A stretch of DNA of 64,000 nucleotides from positions 1-64,000 of IMG/VR virus record IMGVR_UViG_3300010373_000002. The stretch is one strand, 5' to 3'. Both the position numbers and the translations under genes were made by a program. The notes under the pieces are model-generated. The model did not search any database, had not been told where the DNA came from, and saw only the letters and a program-made list of their open reading frames with translations. Source of the stretch: a virus. Positions 28,668 through 37,304 of this stretch are shown piece by piece. Positions within the stretch are counted from its first letter, which is position 1; every line of letters begins with the position of its first letter.

Positions 28668-29717
28668 TCAGGCGAACATTCGCCGAGTGTTCCGATTCCT
28701 TCGAATCGCATGAAGACACGCCGCCGCGAACTGTCTGGCTAAAGTCAACTCCGAAGCCGCCAACCGCTCCAGGTCATACCTGCCGATCGCCGCCAAGAGT
28801 TCGCCGATCGTGGCATGGTCCCGATCGGGAAGGAATCGCTCGGCGAACGAGAGCGTACCGGCCCGACAATTCCCGGCGCGGAGGCTGTCCTCTACCGTGA
28901 TCTCGACATCGGCGATCTCAGAGAAATCGTGTCGGGCGAGTCGAGCGACAAACCCGGCGACGGCTTGTCGTTTCTTCTCGGCCCTCTGTTCGGCCCTGGC
29001 TTGATTTTTGGCTCGCCGCTCCTCGTAGGGGATGGCTTGCAATTTCATCTTCCGCTTGATCGCGATAACAGCGGACTTGGCGGTTCCACCTTCGGCGTGG
29101 TAAGCGGTCGCGCTTACCCGATGGTAGGCGATGACGCCGGATTCGGCGACGAGGCTTAGGCCGCGACCTTGGCGCACCCAAGAGGCCGCGTAGACCTCGA
29201 TATCGTCAACCGAGTTCAAGGGTTCGGCGTGAGTGGTCAACATGCCGTCGAGTTCGGCGATTCCACTATTGCGAATCTTGGACCGCCAAGCCGGCTGGAC
29301 ATGGATGAGATGAGAGACCGAATTGCCGATCCACTTTCCATTCGAAGATCGTTCCGAATAGATGTCGCTTGAAGTTTTCGGTTCTCGCGAAATCTTGGCG
29401 TTCATGATCGTGTCGCCGCCGGCCCACCTTCCTGATGGATGACGGAATACACGATCGGCGATCTCTTCAAGGCCCGCTTCGACGGCTAGTTTGAGGCGTT
29501 CGCCGAGTCGGTCCATCACCGTGCAACGAGAGGCGATCTTCTCTTGGTACGCCGCGATACCGGCCTCTTGCCGCTTCGTGTGCTTGGCGACGGCATCGCG
29601 GACGGCCTTGGCGATTGTCGGGGTGAGCCGATTGACGCCGAGAGATTGGCGAACGGCCTTGGAAGCAGTATCGTAATCGGAGAACTGGCGGGACTTGAGA
29701 TTCTTGACGTTGAGCAT
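28668..29717 (-). CDS. Large basic hypothetical protein
   Basis: 349 residues. Helical N-terminus (PTIAKAVRDAVAKHTKRQEA), beta-rich centre (DDIEVYAASWVRQGRGLSLV; IAYHRVSATAYHAEGGTAKS), basic coiled part (RRAKNQARAEQRAEKKRQAV) and helical C-terminus. High Arg/Lys content suggests nucleic-acid contact. No family is recognised. Ribosome site GGAAC near the start. Confidence 0.6.
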   Translation of the reverse strand: MLNVKNLKSRQFSDYDTASKAVRQSLGVNRLTPTIAKAVRDAVAKHTKRQEAGIAAYQEKIASRCTVMDRLGERLKLAVEAGLEEIADRVFRHPSGRWAGGDTIMNAKISREPKTSSDIYSERSSNGKWIGNSVSHLIHVQPAWRSKIRNSGIAELDGMLTTHAEPLNSVDDIEVYAASWVRQGRGLSLVAESGVIAYHRVSATAYHAEGGTAKSAVIAIKRKMKLQAIPYEERRAKNQARAEQRAEKKRQAVAGFVARLARHDFSEIADVEITVEDSLRAGNCRAGTLSFAERFLPDRDHATIGELLAAIGRYDLERLAASELTLARQFAAACLHAIRRNRNTRRMFA

Positions 29718-29820
29718 GGGAAGTTCCTTCGGGTCGATCGGTTCGCCCGCAACCTTGCCGCCCGAAAATCCGGCGGCCCGATATTGCGAAATTAGCGTGA
29801 GAGTTAGGGGAAGTCAATGG

Positions 29821-30258
29821 TTAGCCGACTTCGCACTCCGCGTAGTTGCCGGAACAGCAACCGTCGCGGGTCCTTTCCAGTAAATTCTCGTAGGCTTGAT
29901 CCTCGTCGCCGTCCGCGTCTTCCAGCGCTTCGGCCCATTCCTCGTCGGTTGTTTCAATCGCGGGGCAACCGTCCAGGTTGATACCGTGAACGTGGAAGTA
30001 AGAAAACGCTTCCGTTTGCGCGTCAACGGCTCGGATTTCGTCGCCCATTTCTTCGGCCTCGTCGTCGTCTTGTGGCGAGCGTTCCCACGTCGAACCAAGA
30101 AACATCATCTCGTAGCTTGGAGTCATTTCGCAACAATAGACGTGGCGGTTACCGTTGAACAGGAGTACATCCCAGAGCCGGCCGGCTCTGGCAACGATAT
30201 CGTCGGTCCAGTCGTGGGTGCGATCGTTCCTAAAGATTCGGAAATCAGGCTTGTTCAT
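29821..30258 (-). CDS. Hypothetical protein, PDFR...WTD paralog A
   Basis: 145 residues from the ATG at 30258 (AAGGAACC upstream). The N-terminal ~60 residues (KPDFRIFRNDRTHDWTDDIV, YEMMFLGSTWERS) parallel the upstream gene at 30245-30691. The C-terminus is acidic with GCCSGNYAEC. The pair is a tandem duplication of unknown function. Confidence 0.7.
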   Translation of the reverse strand: MNKPDFRIFRNDRTHDWTDDIVARAGRLWDVLLFNGNRHVYCCEMTPSYEMMFLGSTWERSPQDDDEAEEMGDEIRAVDAQTEAFSYFHVHGINLDGCPAIETTDEEWAEALEDADGDEDQAYENLLERTRDGCCSGNYAECEVG

Positions 30259-30691
30259 CGGAGGTTCCTTGTGTTGGGTAGTTTTCGAAGTCTTCGGGCG
30301 AGCAATGGCCAAGGAAAGATTCGATAAACTCTCGGCGAGCCTTATCGACTTCGAAGCCGTTGCGGCTCAAGGCGATATCCCAGTGATCCCAGTCGATTTC
30401 TAATGGACCGCATTTCTTCAAATCAACTAACCTTGTCGCGATATGCGACCGCTCTCTTTCGGCGGTTTCATCGTATGCCGTGATTTCCTCGATGCCGTCG
30501 CCGACCATTGATTGAGTCCAAACCGTACCCAAGAAATAAATCTCGAAACACGGGACTCCCTCTATCGTGACGACTTGGTTGGCGTCGAAAAAATGAACTC
30601 CGTAAAGCGGTCCCGCCTTATCTTGGATTGAGTCGGTCCAGGTTTCAGTGGAATCGGCTATGTAGACTCGGAAATCAGGTCTTAGGCTCAT
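30245..30691 (-). CDS. Hypothetical protein, PDFR...WTD paralog B
   Basis: 148 residues (RPDFRVYIADSTETWTDSIQ, FEIYFLGTVWTQS). Same N-terminal domain as the gene at 29821, overlapping it by 14 bp. Acidic C-terminal half. Function unknown. Confidence 0.7.
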   Translation of the reverse strand: MSLRPDFRVYIADSTETWTDSIQDKAGPLYGVHFFDANQVVTIEGVPCFEIYFLGTVWTQSMVGDGIEEITAYDETAERERSHIATRLVDLKKCGPLEIDWDHWDIALSRNGFEVDKARREFIESFLGHCSPEDFENYPTQGTSDEQA

Positions 30692-30693
30692 GT

Positions 30694-31041
30694 TTACTCC
30701 TCATCGGAGCCATAACGAAAGTCGTCGGCCCCGTCAACGATTAAGTCGTCATCTTCAGCCGCTTGGACGATATCGAAAACCATGCTCGATTCAAGCACGA
30801 CCGAACAGCCGCCTTGGACCTGCCAGTTTTCGAAGTTCACGTTTTCCGCGATCCATTCGCGACCCTCTTGGGTTATTCCCGTGATCGAACAGATACCTCC
30901 GGGGCTTCCGCTGACGTCAATATCGACGTGTTCGACGGGCGGAGTAGGCTCGATTTTCTTTTCCTTGAACCTAGCAACGAATCGTTTCCGCTCCCATTTT
31001 TTTACGTCGTCGGGAGTAGGATTAAGGTTTTTCATCTTCAT
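30694..31041 (-). CDS. Hypothetical protein
   Basis: 115 residues from the ATG at 31041 (AGAGGGAAA upstream). Basic N-terminus (KKWERKRFVARFKEKK), middle EHVDIDVSGSPGGICSITGI, EGREWIAENVNFENWQVQGG, acidic end. Function unknown. Confidence 0.6.
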   Translation of the reverse strand: MKMKNLNPTPDDVKKWERKRFVARFKEKKIEPTPPVEHVDIDVSGSPGGICSITGITQEGREWIAENVNFENWQVQGGCSVVLESSMVFDIVQAAEDDDLIVDGADDFRYGSDEE

Positions 31042-31086
31042 TCTTTTTCCCTCTTGTGTTGGATTCACTGGTTAGATTCTAGTCTT

Positions 31087-31368
31087 CTATTCGGCGAAGT
31101 CAACCGAATATTGCGAAAATTCTTCGGCTTGCCCTTGGGCGGAGATATGGTCTAGGGCCGCGTGTATTCTCAGGAGCGTTGACGTGTCTGGCAGGAATCG
31201 CCCGCATTCGTAATCGGAGATACGACCCTGCGCCGTGCCGATTCGGTCGCCTAGCTGGGTTTGCGTGATGCCGCATTTGCGCCGTTGCCTTTTGAGCGTC
31301 GCGGCGAATGAGCGGACGGAACGGGCCGAGAGCAAGAGGTCGCTCGCGAGTTGTTGGGAGTAGGTCAA
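31087..31368 (-). CDS. XRE-family HTH regulator
   Basis: 93 residues from a TTG at 31368 overlapping the upstream stop (TTGA), with GAGGG upstream. Cro/CI-type HTH: FAATLKRQRRKCGITQTQLG, DRIGTAQGRISDYECGRFLP, with a third helix DTSTLLRIHAALDH. A phage repressor or Cro-like protein, a reasonable candidate for control of the nearby promoters. The target is unknown. Confidence 0.85.
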   Translation of the reverse strand: MTYSQQLASDLLLSARSVRSFAATLKRQRRKCGITQTQLGDRIGTAQGRISDYECGRFLPDTSTLLRIHAALDHISAQGQAEEFSQYSVDFAE

Positions 31369-31661
31369 GATTCGGCCCTCAATCGGACGAGGGATTCGTT
31401 GATCGCATCAACCTCATCCTCGGTTAAATCTCGCTCCACGTTGACGCCGTGTTCTTGGGAGTCGGTCCCGTAGCAGAGCGATACATGGAACCGTCTTACA
31501 TAGTTATCTCCATGAAAAACTTCGGCGAGATATTTATATCCAACCGATTCGATATGACCGACTTGGTTTTCGTGCAAGATATCGGCGATAGCCTCAACGT
31601 CGTCTCGCGTTTCCGGTTCGTCGCCGTCGTTGAAAAACAGAATGAATCCTCGCGTGATCAT
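31365..31661 (-). CDS. Hypothetical protein, RGFIL paralog A
   Basis: 98 residues (TRGFILFFNDGDEPETRDDV, FHGDNYVRRFHVSLCYG, ERDLTEDEVDAINESLVRL). It shares its plan with the neighbour at 31658: RGFIL, a G-x-NY-x3-F-H segment and the closing R-LT-E--INE-L-RL helix. ATGA-type overlap with it. Confidence 0.7.
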   Translation of the reverse strand: MITRGFILFFNDGDEPETRDDVEAIADILHENQVGHIESVGYKYLAEVFHGDNYVRRFHVSLCYGTDSQEHGVNVERDLTEDEVDAINESLVRLRAES

Positions 31662-31960
31662 ATTTCCTCCTTCAGTCTGAAAAGATATTCGTTGATATTC
31701 TCCCCCTCGGCGGCGGTCAACTCTCTCTCTAGCCTTGATCCTTTGACGCCGTGTTGACCGTGGAACAGAGAGATATAGTTGTTACCGGCGAAAGACTCCC
31801 CGTCGATCCCCGTCCCGACGAAGCCGCCGCGTACCGAGCAATCGAGGCAGGAGACTCCACAGATAAACAACTTGTCGGCGACGTCCGAAAGATCGTCTAG
31901 CACGCTGTAGTCGTCTTGATCGCCGACGCGGAGAATAAAACCCCTTTGAGAGTCAACCAT
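31658..31960 (-). CDS. Hypothetical protein, RGFIL paralog B
   Basis: 100 residues (RGFILRVGDQDDYSVLDDLS, FAGNNYISLFHGQHG, ERELTAAEGENINEYLFRLK). Paralog of the gene at 31365. The conserved His and acidic residues are unassigned. Function unknown. Confidence 0.7.
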   Translation of the reverse strand: MVDSQRGFILRVGDQDDYSVLDDLSDVADKLFICGVSCLDCSVRGGFVGTGIDGESFAGNNYISLFHGQHGVKGSRLERELTAAEGENINEYLFRLKEEI

Positions 31961-32255
31961 TGTATTTCCTCCTGTTGGATTGAGACGGGAACAATACTCC
32001 CATTCTCAGTTTTGGATGCTTGTAGTGTTCGAACTCCTCGATGCGGCCGGCGTAGGCTTTCAAGAGTTCCGTTTTCGCGGCATTTGTCGCGGCGGCGGCC
32101 CCTTCCGCTGAAGCCTTGGCGTACACTTCCCGAACATGCGGGTAGCATACACGCTCCCATGTCGCGGTATAGTGGCTGGATTCACCGTCGCCGGAGATTA
32201 TCCGCGACAAGTGACAATGCACGCGGATCGTACCATCAATCACGTAATCTTCCAT
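31953..32255 (-). CDS. Hypothetical small protein
   Basis: 100 residues (MEDYVIDGTIRVHCHLSRII, YAKASAEGAAAATNAAKTEL). A beta-type start and an Ala-rich helix. It overlaps the next gene by 8 bp. Function unknown. Confidence 0.6.
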   Translation of the reverse strand: MEDYVIDGTIRVHCHLSRIISGDGESSHYTATWERVCYPHVREVYAKASAEGAAAATNAAKTELLKAYAGRIEEFEHYKHPKLRMGVLFPSQSNRRKYNG

Positions 32256-32272
32256 AGTCGCCTCTTTCGTGG

Positions 32273-32926
32273 TTAGTCGTCTTTCGTGTCAAATACGATA
32301 TCAAGTATATCTTGCGCCAATACGTCGGCGCGATCATCGGTATCCTCGTCCTGCTCGTCGGCTAGTTCGAATAGCCGCCGCAAGAGCACGAGAAGCGACT
32401 CGGGAGATACCGAACATTCGAGGGTGGAGGTATGCGGGATACCGTTGCATAGCCTTACGCTCGGCGTGTAGCTATCCCCGCGATTGGGACAGTTACACGA
32501 TTCTAAATGCGAGTCGATCCCTTGGTTGGCCGCGTGGATAACCCATTGCCGCTCTTGACCGACAAGGGACATCGGGAACGGTTTGCCCTTGCGAGCCGCG
32601 ACGATATCGGCGTAGGGGATTCGCTTGCAATTGATATCGGTTAGGTAGTTCGACGGCGGAGCGGACTCTTTGCGCTCGATCAGTCCCGAGACATGGGCGC
32701 GGAGTTTGCCGAGCGATTCCGCGTCAAGGTCGCGGTCATCTCCCGCGTACCGTTCCGAATCGACGTAGGACCGGCGAGCGTCAATCTCGCCGATGAGTCG
32801 AGTTAAGTTTTCCGGGGTCCGCTCCCATGATTCGGACCCGAAGTTGTATAAGCATACGCCATCGGGAACGCTTCCCCATAGCGCGGCGTATTCTTCCGGC
32901 GTAGAACCTTCGATAAGTCGAGACAT
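32273..32926 (-). CDS. Hypothetical protein with Cys cluster
   Basis: 217 residues from the ATG at 32926 (GAGGAAC upstream). Contains SRLIEGSTPEEYAALWG, a region KGKPFPMSLVGQERQWVIHA, an ESCNCPNRG Cys pair, and a C-terminal acidic helix. No family is recognised. Confidence 0.65.
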   Translation of the reverse strand: MSRLIEGSTPEEYAALWGSVPDGVCLYNFGSESWERTPENLTRLIGEIDARRSYVDSERYAGDDRDLDAESLGKLRAHVSGLIERKESAPPSNYLTDINCKRIPYADIVAARKGKPFPMSLVGQERQWVIHAANQGIDSHLESCNCPNRGDSYTPSVRLCNGIPHTSTLECSVSPESLLVLLRRLFELADEQDEDTDDRADVLAQDILDIVFDTKDD

Positions 32927-32963
32927 TGCTAGTTCCTCTTGTGAATTCAAAGCGGAGTTACCG

Positions 32964-32978
32964 GCCCGACGATCGGGC
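32964..32978. repeat. Intergenic hairpin
   Basis: GCCCGACGATCGGGC, a 6-bp stem with 3-nt loop between two minus-strand genes. Confidence 0.5.
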
Positions 32979-32984
32979 GCGGAG

Positions 32985-33179
32985 TTATCGGCGGAATTCC
33001 TCGTAACCGTCGAACCAGTCACCCTTAGCCTTCGTTCGTCGCTTAGCGGCGGAACTAGTCGCGGTTCTACTCGACGTTTCGGGGTTGCGGCAATGGGCTT
33101 GCGCTTCTTCCAGGGTAAGGCCGGTTTTGATGGTTCGATGCGAGTAGTCGTTGCGGTAGTGGCGAACGATCTTATACAT
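32985..33179 (-). CDS. Phage protein, TIKTGLTLEEAQAHC family
   Basis: 64 residues from the ATG at 33179 (GAGGATTCC upstream). MYKIVRHYRNDYSHRTIKTG, LTLEEAQAHCRNPETSSRTA is the hallmark of a very common short phage protein family (usually YKIVR-Y-DG-RR-IKTGLTLEEAQAHC-DPETSS). Biochemical role unknown. Confidence 0.85.
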   Translation of the reverse strand: MYKIVRHYRNDYSHRTIKTGLTLEEAQAHCRNPETSSRTATSSAAKRRTKAKGDWFDGYEEFRR

Positions 33180-33231
33180 GGAATCCTCATTGTTAAGTGT
33201 TGCGGGAGTGGTCAAGAAAACTGCTTGCGGG

Positions 33232-33711
33232 TTAATCGTAAGAACTATCGCTTGCGCCGAATGGGCCGATAGCCGACAATGCGGCGTCGAGTGTTTTTTT
33301 GGCTAAGTCGTATACTCGACGCTTAGCCTTCACGTCCTCGAAATTGTAGTCCTCGCGGTATTGCTCCGCCGATGACAAGTTTATGAGCACGCCGTTTGAT
33401 AACGATCCGATATAGACCGTCGTTTCATGGTATAAGCACTTAGAAGTTCCGTCGATTGATTCGCCGGCCTTGACCGTGAAAGAGAGAGAGTATTCCGATC
33501 GGTTTTTGTAGACCATGAGATCGAAGTCGTTTTTAGTTCCGAAGTCGGGGAAGTTTTTCGCGACCTCCTTCATTAACTCCCCGTCCGCTCGGATGATCTT
33601 GCATCCAACGAACGGGGTTAATGCTTCGGTTAGAGCGGTGTAGAGTCGGTTCGCTTCACGGTTCGCCCGATTGACGGCGCGGACTTTGGCCTTGAGTTTC
33701 TCTTCTGACAC
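33232..33711 (-). CDS. Hypothetical protein
   Basis: 159 residues. N-terminal helix (MSEEKLKAKVRAVNRANREA), a beta-rich middle (DFDLMVYKNRSEYSLSFTVK; ETTVYIGSLSNGVLINLSS) and a C-terminal helix. Function unknown. Confidence 0.65.
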   Translation of the reverse strand: MSEEKLKAKVRAVNRANREANRLYTALTEALTPFVGCKIIRADGELMKEVAKNFPDFGTKNDFDLMVYKNRSEYSLSFTVKAGESIDGTSKCLYHETTVYIGSLSNGVLINLSSAEQYREDYNFEDVKAKRRVYDLAKKTLDAALSAIGPFGASDSSYD

Positions 33712-33783
33712 GGTTCCCTCGTTCGGTTAAAGATCGGTGCGCGGGGTTAAGACGACTTGAGACTGTCCTTGATGCTCCACGCA

Positions 33784-34107
33784 TCACTCCTCGTTAAGAT
33801 CGTATTCGAAAATGAGACGGCGGGTTAGTTCGGTCGGGTTGTTGCGGTGCTGTTCTCGGATCGACTCCGCGCCATCGACGGTAAGGTCGAATCCCATCAA
33901 GGCCGGCGAGTAGACTCCTGAACCGATAGGGAAAGAATTAAGACAACGCTTCTGGGCGGCGCAGTAGACCGGAAATTCCACCGGATCATATCCGGCAAAA
34001 ATCGGATCGTCGCAACGGCGGTTCAATTGTTTCGACGCTTCACGCTCGGCACACGCTTTACAGTAGACTTCGCCGGCATACTCGAAAGGATCACGCATCA
34101 CTGACAT
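33784..34107 (-). CDS. Hypothetical Cys-rich protein
   Basis: 107 residues from the ATG at 34107 (AAGGAG at 7 bp). YAGEVYCKACAERE has a CKAC knuckle; another Cys pair (RRCDD, YCAAQKRC) follows. A small zinc fold is likely. Function unknown. Confidence 0.65.
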   Translation of the reverse strand: MSVMRDPFEYAGEVYCKACAEREASKQLNRRCDDPIFAGYDPVEFPVYCAAQKRCLNSFPIGSGVYSPALMGFDLTVDGAESIREQHRNNPTELTRRLIFEYDLNEE

Positions 34108-34148
34108 TTCATTCTCCTTTGTCGGGTTGAAAAAGATGGACGGGATTA

Positions 34149-34172
34149 GCGCCACCATCCTAAGAGTGGCGC
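34149..34172. repeat. Intergenic hairpin
   Basis: GCGCCAC / GTGGCGC, 7-bp stem with a 10-nt loop, in the gap between two minus-strand genes. Confidence 0.5.
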
Positions 34173-34187
34173 GGGAGTGTCGGAACG

Positions 34188-35303
34188 TCAAGCGATCTTG
34201 CCGGCCGTTCGCAATTCGGCAATCAGCCGGAGCGTTTCCTCTTTCGGCACACGGTGACAACCGGCGACGATCGTACCGTCGGACGTGATTGCATCAATCG
34301 AGTAGTGGCCTAGATTGATGACTCGCCCGTTCGGCTTGAATGATCGACCCGAAGCAAGCGCGGACTCTATGAAGGGCAAGGCTTGAACGGCGGCGGCAAG
34401 GGGAAAGTTAGCTCCGTGCGAAGTTTCGAGGGTCTCTCCCCGAAGCCTGAGCAATGTGGGAGTGTTAGGCGGGAGTGAAGCGTAGGAAACGTCTTGACGC
34501 CATTGGTCGATGCGTTCGGCGATTTCTGCTAGCCGTTTTTCCTCTTTGCGCTTCTGAAACGCGGCGTTATACTCCGCTCGCAATTCACATGGGAGATACC
34601 ACGAACCGATTTTAATCTCTTCCCTCTTGCCCTCTTGCCACTCGGCGAATTGCTCTAACGCGGTCGCACGGTCCGCGATGTCTTCGAGTCTTTCACGTTC
34701 GGCTTGTTCGGCCTTTCTTTTCTCGCGGCGATCACGAAGGATCGTATCGTATTGATCGAAAGCCGACTCATGCGCGGCGTCATCTTTCGCTGTAGCGTAC
34801 CGGGTCGAGAAACCGAACGCTTCCGAGAAGCGAACAGCTTGCGCACGAACCGAGGCATATGCGCGGAATGCGTTGCGCCGTGTTGCGAGTCTGCTCCCTT
34901 TTGCGGCCGATACCCTATAGAACGAGTCGATGGCTTCGCGGACCTCTTTTTTGAAGTATACGAGGACATCGGCCGGCCTCATGCTAGCCGGGTCGGGAAC
35001 AAGGATAACCGGCATGGACGGCGGGATTGAGTGGCGAACATGCGAGCAATGGCCGGCCGTCGTGATGCTTGCCGATCGCGTTGAGAAGAATACCGCTTTG
35101 CGTTTCGACTTTCCGATATCGACGATGCACGCAATCGGGAAATGGCCGCCATAGCTATAAATCGTTCTGTTCTGAAAGAAGAAATTGCCTTGAGGGTTAC
35201 GAGCGCTCGCTTGCGTCTGGTGCGCCCATAAATGGGCAATCTCTCTAGTCGGGAAAACTTCGCGTGTTCTCTTGCGTTTCGCGGGAGTGGCGAAAGTGGA
35301 CAT
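34188..35303 (-). CDS. Phage protein, HLWAHQxQxxARNPQGNFxF family
   Basis: 371 residues. The N-terminal part FPTREIAHLWAHQTQASARN, PQGNFFFQNRTIYSYGGHFP is the hallmark of a widespread phage protein family. The rest is basic and helical (DRREKRKAEQAERERLEDIA) with a beta-rich C-terminus. Function in the family is unknown to me. Not overlapping its neighbours. Confidence 0.8.
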   Translation of the reverse strand: MSTFATPAKRKRTREVFPTREIAHLWAHQTQASARNPQGNFFFQNRTIYSYGGHFPIACIVDIGKSKRKAVFFSTRSASITTAGHCSHVRHSIPPSMPVILVPDPASMRPADVLVYFKKEVREAIDSFYRVSAAKGSRLATRRNAFRAYASVRAQAVRFSEAFGFSTRYATAKDDAAHESAFDQYDTILRDRREKRKAEQAERERLEDIADRATALEQFAEWQEGKREEIKIGSWYLPCELRAEYNAAFQKRKEEKRLAEIAERIDQWRQDVSYASLPPNTPTLLRLRGETLETSHGANFPLAAAVQALPFIESALASGRSFKPNGRVINLGHYSIDAITSDGTIVAGCHRVPKEETLRLIAELRTAGKIA

Positions 35304-35315
35304 GGAAACTCCTAA

Positions 35316-35330
35316 GCCGGTTTAACCGGC
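35316..35330. repeat. Intergenic palindrome
   Basis: GCCGGTTTAACCGGC, a perfect palindrome just upstream of the 34188-35303 gene start. Confidence 0.5.
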
Positions 35331-35371
35331 GACGGTAAAGGAAAGTAAGGACTTGTGAATTGAAACGGGAA

Positions 35372-35860
35372 TTAGTCGTTATCTTTGGATGGGACCACGT
35401 TTCCTTTAATCCAATCCCACCCAGTCGCGCCCATCGCGTTTTGTTGCTTATCCATGTAAAAGCCGAACATGAAATCGGCTTTTTTCATCTCCAATCGAGC
35501 CGACGCGAGAAGCGCGGATAGATTGTTGCCGGATTGCTCTTGGAAAGTCACGCTCGCGCCCGAGTCGATCAAGACTTGGCATCGGCCCTCGTCCGGCATG
35601 GCATCCCATTCCTCTTGGTCGACACCGCAGGACTCGCGACAAGTCTCGACTTGATCGGCTGAACCGACAACAGAGACAATGCCCATCTCAACGAGGTGTT
35701 TTCCCGTTTCGACCGCTTCTCTCGCGCCGACTAATTGATCCCGGCGTCGAACCCGGACATAGAAGCGAAACGGCCAGTCGTAGGACTCGCTATTTTCGCC
35801 GATGATTCGCGACAGCATGATTTTTTCGTCGCTAGTGTCGCATACAGTGTAAAGGCGCAT
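35372..35860 (-). CDS. Hypothetical protein
   Basis: 162 residues (MRLYTVCDTSDEKIMLSRII, YDWPFRFYVRVRRRDQLVGA) with an acidic and Cys-containing centre (ETCRESCGVDQEEWDAM). Beta-rich. No family is recognised. Confidence 0.65.
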   Translation of the reverse strand: MRLYTVCDTSDEKIMLSRIIGENSESYDWPFRFYVRVRRRDQLVGAREAVETGKHLVEMGIVSVVGSADQVETCRESCGVDQEEWDAMPDEGRCQVLIDSGASVTFQEQSGNNLSALLASARLEMKKADFMFGFYMDKQQNAMGATGWDWIKGNVVPSKDND

Positions 35861-35888
35861 AGCATCTCCTTTGTCGGCGTAGAACGAT

Positions 35889-35957
35889 CGCGACCGTTTA
35901 CGCCGGCCTTTAGGTGGAGTGTCGAACTAGGTTATAGTGATGCGTTTCGCGGTCGCG
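35889..35957. repeat. Inverted repeat CGCGACCG / CGGTCGCG
   Basis: An 8-bp inverted pair (35889-35896, 35950-35957) in the 227-bp gap between two minus-strand genes; nothing else is visible in that gap. Confidence 0.4.
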
Positions 35958-36087
35958 TCTTGCTCTTTAGAGAAAAACGCGGGGACGAGACAAGAGAGCG
36001 ACACGGTAGCCTGAAGCCTACAAAATGAGACTCAAGGCTAGGGAGTGGCGCGAGCGCGATTAAAGAACGATGATAGAGTCAACGTCT

Positions 36088-36393
36088 TCAATCCGACTCC
36101 GGCCTAGGATCTTCAATCCCGTATCTTGCGAGCAATTCACGCTCCGCGTTCATCCATGCGCAGTGTCGATTACTTGGATCGTTTGCGAGATCGCGAAGCG
36201 TTAGCGCGAATTCTTGCGCGGACTTGTGAACCTCGTTCCCCGCGTTGGTGTAGAAAAAAAGAGAATCGTCGGCGAAGACGAGGTATCCCCAGCCGTCACT
36301 TCTTCCGTTCGGGGAGTGAAATTGCGCGACCGAACGAACATCGTTAGGCTTGATTGATTCTAGCCTTTTGGCGTATTTCTGCGCGAGCGTCAT
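36088..36393 (-). CDS. Hypothetical protein
   Basis: 101 residues (MTLAQKYAKRLESIKPNDVR, DGWGYLVFADDSLFFYTNAG). Alpha/beta start, helical end. Function unknown. Confidence 0.6.
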   Translation of the reverse strand: MTLAQKYAKRLESIKPNDVRSVAQFHSPNGRSDGWGYLVFADDSLFFYTNAGNEVHKSAQEFALTLRDLANDPSNRHCAWMNAERELLARYGIEDPRPESD

Positions 36394-36428
36394 TGTCGGA
36401 TTCTCCCCTAGTCTAATTGTTGAACATT

Positions 36429-36467
36429 CTCGTTTATTATTCCGACTCTCGGAATAAGCGAAACGAG
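36429..36467. repeat. Extended intergenic stem-loop
   Basis: Inner stem TATTCCGA-CTC-TCGGAATA plus outer CTCGTTT/AAACGAG give about 15 bp of pairing separated by a 2x4 internal loop. Located in a gene-free gap. Confidence 0.55.
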
Positions 36468-36593
36468 GTAGATTATCCCATCGGAGTTATGTTGCTATGT
36501 TGCCGTAAACATCGGCCTCGAAACGGTTTGCGGGATTGATCCTAGAGAGTGTCGGCGCTGATAGGGTTTGATGCGTCGATTTCGTCGGACTCA

Positions 36594-36803
36594 TCACGTT
36601 CCCAGTCGTCGGCTTGCACTCGATTCTTCGGCGTCACGGTCGATCATTGCGCGGGCTTGGTTCGCCCTAGCTTCGTGCCAATCGGCAAGCCGGTTGTTGC
36701 GGTCGCGAGAGTCGCGCTCGGATGCAAGCAGGGCGGCGTAACGCGCGGTCGCACTGTACGCGGACTCGGATGATGCGAGGTAGGATAGTTCGACGACAGA
36801 CAT
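36594..36803 (-). CDS. Small hypothetical protein
   Basis: 69 residues from the ATG at 36803 (GAGAGGGTG upstream). Ala/Arg-rich helix (YSATARYAALLASERDSRDR, HEARANQARAMIDRDAEES). Function unknown. Confidence 0.55.
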   Translation of the reverse strand: MSVVELSYLASSESAYSATARYAALLASERDSRDRNNRLADWHEARANQARAMIDRDAEESSASRRLGT

Positions 36804-36818
36804 ATTCACCCTCTCTCG

Positions 36819-37304
36819 TTAGGCGACTTTGAGCGCGTCGATCGCGGTCACTTGGCTCGACATCTCACGCATGATTGTTTCGTACCACCGAACGATGGCA
36901 GAATAACCGCTTGGCCGATGCTTTAATCCGATGAAGGATTCACCGACAGGTAGCATGGATGCACGATATGCATCGACGACCGCCATCGCCGCCGACAAAC
37001 CGAACGATTCGAGCGCGGACCGCTGAAGCTCGCGGACAGCTTGCGGCGATTGAAAATCCTGGCAGTACTTCGCCACAATGTCGCGATCCGCCAAGTCGGC
37101 CTCGCGATGGTACGTGCGCAGCTTGTCGCGAAGCCATGTCCATGCTTGAAAGCTCAAATTTGTTGATCCGTACACTGACGATCCAACCAGTTTGACGAAT
37201 CCGCACGCATTCAGTCTCAACTGAATGTCGGCTTGATCGCACACTTGCAAGATGCGGTCGAACGATTCGAGCGCACTTGCAACACTCTTGTTCACCGGTT
37301 TCAT
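36819..37304 (-). CDS. Hypothetical protein
   Basis: 161 residues (FDRILQVCDQADIQLRLNAC, TNLSFQAWTWLRDKLRTYHR), mostly helical. Upstream lies a stable stem-loop (37330-37374). No family is recognised. Confidence 0.6.
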   Translation of the reverse strand: MKPVNKSVASALESFDRILQVCDQADIQLRLNACGFVKLVGSSVYGSTNLSFQAWTWLRDKLRTYHREADLADRDIVAKYCQDFQSPQAVRELQRSALESFGLSAAMAVVDAYRASMLPVGESFIGLKHRPSGYSAIVRWYETIMREMSSQVTAIDALKVA

